The notes under the pieces were generated by a model that saw only the letters and a list, made by a program, of their open reading frames with translations, did no database searches and was not told the DNA's origin. A stretch of 64,000 nucleotides of DNA, from assembly GCA_018697195.1 (NCBI GenBank), contig CM031864.1, positions 24,996,086 to 25,060,085 on the forward strand. Direction: 5' to 3'. Shown here piece by piece: positions 11,901 to 20,900 of this stretch. The stretch is from Certhia americana (lineage: Eukaryota > Chordata > Aves > Passeriformes > Certhiidae). How positions within the stretch are numbered: position 1 is the stretch's first letter; the number at the start of each line of letters is the position of its first letter. The position numbers and the translations under genes were made by a program.

Positions 11901-14900
11901 GCATGCAGTTAAGTCAAGATGGTTCCAAACTGGATCTTTCAGTTCAAACTTCTGTTGTACTGGGAAGAAAGAAGGAAAGCTGATAATTTGTGCCTCTAAA
12001 TTCGTGTTCTCCTCAATGGAAATTTTAGGTTGAAGAAAAAGAAAGGTCTCATTCTTTAACATGTCAGTCTCTGGAGAAGAACTGGTATGTGGCTTTTTTT
12101 TTTTTTTGGCCCCAAACCATGTAAAAATAGCTTTCAGATCTAGTGAGTCCTGCCCCATGATCTTGAACTTGGTCTTTATCTGACCCAAGTGTCCACCTGC
12201 TTCAGGTGCTGTCGGCCCAGGCTATCTGCTTAAGCCACACTTCAATAAATGTAGTCTCCTAATTAGCACAGTTTTTTGTAGGTCAGTAACTGGGAGAGCT
12301 TGTACTCTCCTTAGCTGTTCAGTCACTTCTAATGCAACTCATGAACAGAGATGCTGATATACTGAGGTCTGACTTTTGCTTATGCTGAGGTTGCTTTACA
12401 TCTTTTCAGCCCTACAAGGGAAATAAATCATGTCTGTTTTCACTGTAAGGATCCCTTACATAATAAGCATTATTAGGGTAAGAATCAGGTTCATAAAAAT
12501 GTTGATAAGCAGAATTGGAGTTTGAATTCATTCTTATCTCGATGCAGCAGTCAAATTGGCAGGTGTTTTGTCTGCTGGATTTGCATGTACAGATACCTAT
12601 GCTGAAGTTTGTGGTATCCAAGCTCTTGTTCTTGAGCCACCAACAGATTTCCAGGAGTTACAGACCAGACTTTCCCTCTTGCTTCCCTCTGCTTTGTGAG
12701 GAATATGTGCTACTTTTTTGAGGTTTTTATTATCCTTTTACACTCAAGCTTTTGCCACAGAGTAGCTGCATAAGAAAGGTCCATGAACCAGTCTCTCTGT
12801 TTAAATTTGATCCCAACTCTGGAAAATCTGGGAAGGTTTTTCTCTTTAACAGTGTGCACATACTTGAATAACAGGTTATTCCTATGCATGTCTTTATTTT
12901 TAATTGACACTGAGATGATTGAGGGCTTACATTTTAAATACCACATATAAAGAGGCAAAGCCTGCTTTTCTCCCTAAGGGATAAAAGGGATTGGTAACTA
13001 TAAAGAGCTTTTTAAGAAGTGTAACCTTTGTGCCTTTCACCATGGCTTCATGGACTCGGTTCCACTTTTATTTTTACTTGGAGAACTGGAAGCTGTGACA
13101 CCACAAATACATTAAAGTGAGGAAAACAAGATCTAAATGCCAAAGCTTGTGAAATGTTTGGTGGGGAGTGATATTTTTGATGCTCAGTATTTGCACAGCT
13201 GCTGCTCAGCAGTGAGAATGTGTAGCAGGCATGACAGGGCACAGAGAGAGGAGCACTAAGGTCTGTGTAGTGCTGACATTTAATGCTCCTTTCACAGGAA
13301 TGTAGGATCCTGAAGAACTTTTCCTCCTTGAGGGCCATCATTTCAGCTCTGCAGTCTAACTCCATCTATCGGCTGAAGACCACCTGGATGTGTGTTTCAA
13401 AGTAAGCCCCTCCCTCAGTTACCAAGGGCCACAGGGCTTAGTGCTCCTTCTTTTCACGTTCTCCTCACTCTTCCTGTTCTGTTCCTTCACTGACATGGGT
13501 CCTGTCAGAAGAAGCTCCCATTCCTGCGAGGCTCAGACCCCTCCTGTGAGCTCCTCTTTCCTGTTGAAGGGACAGTCTGCCCTTGGGGACACTGGAGACT
13601 GTCCCTTTTTAGCGTATTTTTCTAGAGTTTTCTCTCTAGAAAAACTATGGCACTGGCTTCTCACCCAGCTCATACTCACCACTCCCAGGTCACCACGATC
13701 TTTGCTTGTTGTCATCTTTCCCATGAAGTTTGAGGAGATACAGCTTCCTACAAATCCTCCCAATTCTTCTTCTGGTGCTGATAGTTACATAAAATGTATT
13801 ACCAAACTACAAGATCCAGTATTGATGATAATATTTTTTCCAGGGGAACACTTTATTGTGTTAATATTTATTGCCTGCCCCACAGATGGCCATAATTTGC
13901 TGTCTAGAAAAGATGGTGTTGGCTCATTCAGTTTGGGGAAGTCAGATTTCTTTGCCTTTGATAAATTAAAATATTACTCTGCTGGGCAGTATCCTTCTTT
14001 CTTTATCCTTATTTCCTCTCCACAGAGGTGGGATTTTCCTTCTGCTGCCCTGTGTTTCTGATCAAAATATTGCCTATCTTGTGGTCATAGTGTTGGGCAA
14101 AAAACTATTGCTACCGTCCAGCTTTCCAGAATGCATGGAATAAGGCAAAAATCAAGAACCTGGGTTCCCTCTCAGCTGTTTCTCTGTTCCTTTGTATGCC
14201 CTGACCCATTCTCACACTGCACAGACAGTTCAAAGCCCTGCCCAGGGGCTGCTGATGGTGTTTCTTTGCAGTCAGAAAAGGCCCAACTTTACTGGGAGCA
14301 CCAGAATATCCCACCAAGGCTATCACTGCAGCATCTCACTGGATGCATTTTGGTACCGTTGTCTCTTATAAGTAAAGCTGTTAATGATTGATGAGAAAGA
14401 AACAGAAACTTGATTGGATTTTAGAGTGCTTGCTAATGACATAAATGATTTAATCTTCTCCTGTGCAGGGACATCCTGCTGATGTATGAAGAGCTGTCTG
14501 AGATCTTCTCAGACCATGACAATTATCTGACAAGTAGGGAGCTGCTGATGAAGGTGAGAACCAGTGTGAGTTCAAAACTTGTGATCTCAATGAAATCTGA
14601 GGTTTTACCCTTTTTGAAATCAGCTACCAAAGTTCATCTCTTCCTCAAGGACCCTATGTGGTGCCTTAGGGGTGAAGCCTTAGGGCTGTAAAACCTGAAC
14701 TTTTTGCTGGGCTGAGAGTTGACTTGCTTGTTCCTGGAAGAATCAGCAGCTTTAGCCTGGATAGCCACAACCAGCAGGCTTTGGCAGCATGATCTGCCTG
14801 GACAGCAGGTCTTGCAGCATCTCATCAATCCAAGATGTTTGTCCCACTATCCTGTACCTTTCTTAAAACTAGGAAGCAGGGCTGGGAATGCCAGAGGAAC

Positions 14901-17900
14901 ATGCTTCCTACTCTGTGTGTGGCCAGATGGACAACAAAGCAGCCTCTGTGTGGAGCAGTTTGACTTATGCACTATCCTGGGTGAACCCCAGTCAGCTCAG
15001 GAGCCTGAAAGGGGTGAGGAAGAGTGTCAGGGAAAGGTTACATTCTGCAAAAAACTAAGTAATGTTTGGGGGAGGTTTTTTCCATTTACATAGAAAAGTT
15101 CCTGTAAACTCGCTAACCGTTTCATTCTTTGGCAGTTCTGTCCAGCCAGTCTGGCATTTGTCCCTCAGCCCCTTGCCTTGGGATCTGAAACACTGTTCTG
15201 ATCAGGAATGGTGGGTGAACACATTCACATCTGTCAGTCTGTTTTGTTTATCATCCATTTAGCAACATCTGTAGGTAAATTTTAAAGCAGGTGAGACCAT
15301 AATAAGCATAGAGGGAAAATGTGTGTTCAGAACAGCCTATTTAACTAAGTATTAAAAGACAAAACAACTCAGACTGAGCCCAGACCTCTGGCTCCCAGTA
15401 AATCACCCTTCAGCTGCCCTAAGCAGATCGGAAAAACATTTTGGCAGCAGTGAGAGGAGAAAGATTCCACAGAATAGCTAAAACCTGTCCCCAATTTTTC
15501 ATCTTGGACCATTTGGAGGATTAATATCCACTGAATCCTCAAACACATAGTTTTCCTTCAGTGTAAATAGCCCCTGTAAGGGAAGCCATGTTTGACCTTG
15601 CCTGTCCATCCTGCAAATCCAAGTGTGGAGCAAACAAAACACCATTGGAAACAGACTGGGTGGGATGGAGAGGGAGCAGTGTTCTTTCCTGCTGAACAGA
15701 CATTGATAATGATTTGTGACACGTCTATGTAACCACTGGAAGAAACGTAACTCCAACATCCCCTGTGCACCCAGGGAAATAAAGGTTTAAAGAACTATGG
15801 TGAAATATCTCACCCATTGATAGGAAGTCTGGAGTTGTGGGGGTGGAAACCTATTCCCGTAATTTCCTGCATGATTTTGGACTAGTCAGTAAGCCACAGT
15901 GGCTGGACCTCGGTGTTGCAGCATAAGAAAAACAACAAAGCATTACATAAAATGGAGATGTTTACTTGTAGCAGGCCTGATTAGGGAATTAACCTGGAAT
16001 CCTGATGTCAGGAGTATTGGATAGAGCATCTGGACATTTGAAGTATGTCTGAGCTTCTCTGGTTTAAACTCCCAAGGGATTTTCAGCAGCACTTGTCTTT
16101 GGCCAGAGCCATTCTGCAGAAAAATTCCCTCACAGTCATCTTGTGTGATTTTTGTCTGAAATTCCCAATCAGCATTTGAGTCCCAGGAAATCAACATATA
16201 TGCGGACACACGTGTGTCTGCACAGCAAGTATTTTTTCGTGGTTTAACCTATCTGGTTAAATGAACTTACTATTTTGCATGCATGTAGTTGCCAGTTTAC
16301 CACTTGGATCTTCCATTAATTGCCTTTAATTCTCTTTCACCTCACAGGAAGCAACATCCAAATTTGCGAATCTGGACAGCAGTGAGAAAGAAAATCAGAA
16401 GAAGTCACAGAAGCGACTGCAACTTCAAAAAAACAAGGTATGTTTGGTGATTTTCCAGCCCTTTTTGAAGTGGCAACATGATTAACCCTAACTGGTCAAT
16501 TCTATAAGAAGCAGAATCTAGAAAGGTCGTCACCAGAGTGAATGGACAGGAGGGTATTGATGGATATAAACATGTGGTCATCTCTTCCAGCTCTCTTGTT
16601 TCGCTCCTACAAGAAAGAGTTCCATCATCTACTCTTGTTACACTTTAGAGGGAAACACCATTTCCAGGTAGTAAAATATGTGCTGCTGTAAATACTGGAG
16701 TTCTTGTGATAAAGAAAATTAACTCTGGAAGAGCAGAAGTCTCATTTACTTTCAAACATGTTGATGAAGTTTCTGACATACCAGCTTGAAAATTGCACAG
16801 CCTTCTACAGAGACTTTGCAAAATGTGTCTGGCTTCCAGTCTGCTAGTGAAAATGGTTTTTGTCTCAAAGCTGGCAAAGATTTAAAAGGACAGGGAGAGA
16901 GAAATCGGGAATAAGGAGGCAAAAGTGCTGAATATGATTTTTGCCTGTGTATTTGTTTGACTGGAAAAAATACAGATCCTTCTGGATTGTAGAAACAAGT
17001 GTTTCCTTCGCAAGTGTAGAGCTAGCCTGAACTCTGCAAGTGCTGGCAGTCTAGAAGTTTGAAGTGTGAATAATTAGCATTAAAATGCAGTGGATGGCTG
17101 GGGAAGATGGTCACTTGTTGGAGAGAAAAAAATTGTGGCTTGATTTGACTTCACTATCACAAGGTATCACACATCATTAAGTAAAAGCCCTCGGGGATGA
17201 AGCAGAAACTCCTCACACAGGTTGGCCAGGACCTTTCCCCAGCTCCTCTTCTTGCAGCAGGTGACAGAGGGACCCTGTCCCTGGTCCTCAGTGATTCTCC
17301 CAAGGACAGGGTTTCCTGGGGACCCACTGTTGGGAATCAGTGGTTGGCAATACTGTAATACAAAACCACTGGGTGATACCTGTGAGAGCATTCTGGTCTC
17401 ACTGGAATTGGATTTAAATTACAGGGTATCTAATGAAAATGATGTAATGAAAGAAAATATAAGACTGATGCTTGGTTAAGCAGATTACTTTCATTTCATT
17501 TTCGTACACGGGAGTGTTCTGGAATTCCAATTATTCTCATTTTTCAGTTAATTAATCCAGCATTGCTCTGCTCACTTGCAGGGAGTGATGCAAGGCACAG
17601 TCCCTTACCTTGGCACCTTCCTGACTGATCTCATCATGCTTGACACGGCCCTTCAGGACTATGTCGAGGTAACCTGGGGCAATTTTTTGGAACCCTAAAT
17701 ACCCTCCCTCCCTTCCCAACTGAATTTACTTGTTTCTGTATCCTCTCCTTCTGCAGCTCTTAAAATCTGTTTACAAAATGAAGAGGGAAGCAATATGCAG
17801 TGTTATTAAGTAGAACTAGTGTGAATTTTCGTGTATTTATCTCAAGGTACAAGTCTGGCTCTTCTCTAATCCCATCTCTTTCCTTCCAACAGGGTGGCCT

Positions 17901-20900
17901 GATCAATTTTGAGAAGAGACGAAGGGTAAGTTGAATGTTCTGTGATTTTTGGTTAATTGATACCCTCTGGGCAAGGGCATTTGTCTTTAGCAGCTGAACC
18001 AGCCCTGGTGGCAGGAGACCTTTGCTTTCAAGAACACACAGTTAGTAAATATCTTCCTTCTCCTGCAGGAAACTCTTTGTAGGCAAAAGGCTGCAGAGCA
18101 GAGGGCAAACCAGGTACCAAGGACTGAGAAATAAATGCTGTCAGTCTCTCCTCTTCACCCTGATCCTTGCTGGTCAGAGAGAAGTCATGTCCTGTAGGAG
18201 GAAAGGTGCTGGGGTTACCTTGGGTTGAATTAAGCCAGGCCAAATCTCCATCCTGGGGTATGGAAGCAGACCTGGAATTGGCTGAGGTGGAGCCATTTCC
18301 TCCCCTTAACTGCTCAATAACCTGCCCTAAACAATCCAGGGTTATTCTGGCAAAGTGTGTGTACAAGTGCAGTTACAGAAGAGCAGCACACTTTGTAACG
18401 TGCCTCAAGGGTAGCCTTTTAGTTCCTCTGGAGCAAGTGTGAGTGCACAATAGGGGTCCTAGGGGAAAAAAACACCTTTATTGTTAGAAAACTGTTCTTG
18501 AAATAGTTAATCAACTGAAACTGAACTTCACATCAAGCTAAGTTTGTCCTGGATCTCTTGTCATATGTTTTTGGACTATCAATGAATATAATCTTGTTTT
18601 CTAATTAGACTTTCTATTTGATTATTCCTTTTCTTAGGAATTTGAAGTCATTGCCCAAATCAAGCTCCTGCAATCTTCATGCAACAGCTATTGCCTGATC
18701 CCAGATCAAAAATTCATCCAGTGGTTCAGGAGGCAGCGACACTTAACGGAGGAGGAGAGGTAGGTCCTCAGTGCAGCTGGCAAACCTCTGTTCTCACCCC
18801 CCCACAGACACCTGGGCAGGTCAGGGCAGGGACATACAAATAATGGAGAGCACTAGTTTTAAAACCTGTTATCAGGAGGTGAAATCTCCTCTTGGCCATG
18901 GCAAAATGCAGGCAGAGCAGTGTTCCTCTTTGTGGTGCTGCAACCTTCTGAGAGGGGAGAGTAACTGAAGGATTCTCGGATTTCTTGACTGTTACCACTG
19001 TGAGACGTACAACTAAAGAACATTGTACAGCTAAAGAACATTGTATGCAAATATTCACGTGCTGGCCTCTGCCCTGCAGTTACAAACTCTCACGTGAGGC
19101 TGAAGCAGCTGCTGATACCAACATCCTATCTCCAAAATCCCAGAAAAGCATGGTGAAGAGGATCAGCACGTGAGTATGGTGGGGCAGAGGGATTTTGGGG
19201 TGGTGATAATGGACCTGGATAACTCAAACAAGCAGGGATCGATTAATCAGCTGCAGAACCTGGCTGAGGATCCCCAACCCTGCATTGCTTTAAGGAGAAA
19301 TGCAGCCTTGTGGCTGAAGCTCTACCTCTGTGTTGCTAGAAGCAGTCAAGAGGATTATTAAAGACAGAAGAGACTGGAATAAAGAATCCTTCCTGTGATG
19401 TCAAAAAAAGGAACCATTTTAGTGCTGGATTATAATTCAGTACCCATTGTGTAATAACTTCACTGAATGCAGCAGGAAAACAGTAAATGAAGATAAAGTC
19501 TGGTCTATTTTTAGTCTTAAATTACTGCAGACATGCAGAAATTCCTTGCTGGATTTTACTACAAAAATTAAGGTTAGCAGAAAGGCATTTGATGGTGGAA
19601 GTAGTCTGCCTTCCAGCTGGAGGAGGAAAAAAACCATGGGGACATGGTCAAATTTGGTGTAATACCACAAAGATTCAAACAGGAGGTGGGTAGAGGCTAG
19701 CAGGAATGCAGGGAAAGCTGCATGGAATAAAGCAGAGCTCAAAGACTGAAGTAAAAATATCTGCACTCCGAATGTGTTTTGCAAATGAATACTGTAGAAA
19801 AGCAGTGAGTGACACCTCTGTAAACTGCATGAAATCATCAACTGCATGCTGGTGTTCCCTGCTCCTCCTCTTGGTGGGTCAGACCAAGCTCATTTCCTTG
19901 ACACTCCTTTCAAGTCACTTGACCTGCATTTAAAAATGAGTCTTGGAGAGGGAGAGCCTTTAATTTGCACTTTATGATCTTAATTGTGTGCATCTCCAGC
20001 CTTCTAGAGAGAACCTGGTACCTATTGCACCCTGATAGAGGGCAGGAAATGGCAGCAGGGTGAATTAGCCCTTTGAAGCCCTTTTTTCTAGTAAATGAGC
20101 CTAAAAATATGAAGAGACCAAAGGGGAGTGTTCTAGTGGGACAAGAGCTGGTTGTGACCTTGCGGCTGTGGGCACTCCAGGTCAGGAAGGTGTTGTGCTA
20201 GCCTGTAACAAAGCCTCTGGACAAACTGTATAAACATCACAGGCAAAACGAAAACAACAGGCCACTCCAGAGAGGAAAAAACTCCAGAATGTAGGAGTTC
20301 TGAACCAGGGCCTTCCTCAGCCCAGCTCTCACTTACTGGCTTTTATGCTTTCTTTCTTTCTATACTAGACTTTTTCTGGGCACTGATGTGTTCACCCCAC
20401 CCAAAGAACAACCCCTGAAGAGCTCTCCTGCAGGAGGGAGCTCTGGGGAAAGCACGGATTCAGCCAGTGTTTCATCGTGTGAGTTTAATCACTCTGAAAC
20501 TGAGGATGTGTGCGTGACTCCTGTCTCTAGTCCTGAGGACCCTCTGAAAAAGGTACAGCTGAGGCCTCTGCATGCTGCAGGCAGGCCCAAGAGACTTGCC
20601 CAAGGGTCTTGGTCTTGACTAGAGCATTGGTTTTAGTGAAATGGAGAGAGAAAAAGTGTAAAAATGGAAGTAATCCAGTTAGGGCTCTTGCACAATGTCC
20701 TCTGTTGTCCCTTCCAGTGGGTTTGTTCCTCTCAGGAAGCTTTTGAGCAAGATGTAGAGGGAGAGAAAGGCAAACACTGAGCAGGGGAAGGAAGGGGGCA
20801 GTTTCAAGGAGAATCGCAGAGAGGGAGGGGTGTGTTTATTTCCACTTGTGTAAAGGCTCTCACCTGGAGCAGGAGTGCTTGTGACACCCTCTGCACCTTT

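Noticed and set aside
13390..14061. 223-codon + strand frame.
   Set aside because: It starts in the RGL1 exon in the wrong frame and covers intron; no protein-like motifs.
19437..19847. 136-codon - strand frame rich in Leu/Phe, membrane-like.
   Set aside because: Antisense to A-rich intron sequence, which yields Phe/Leu codons by composition.
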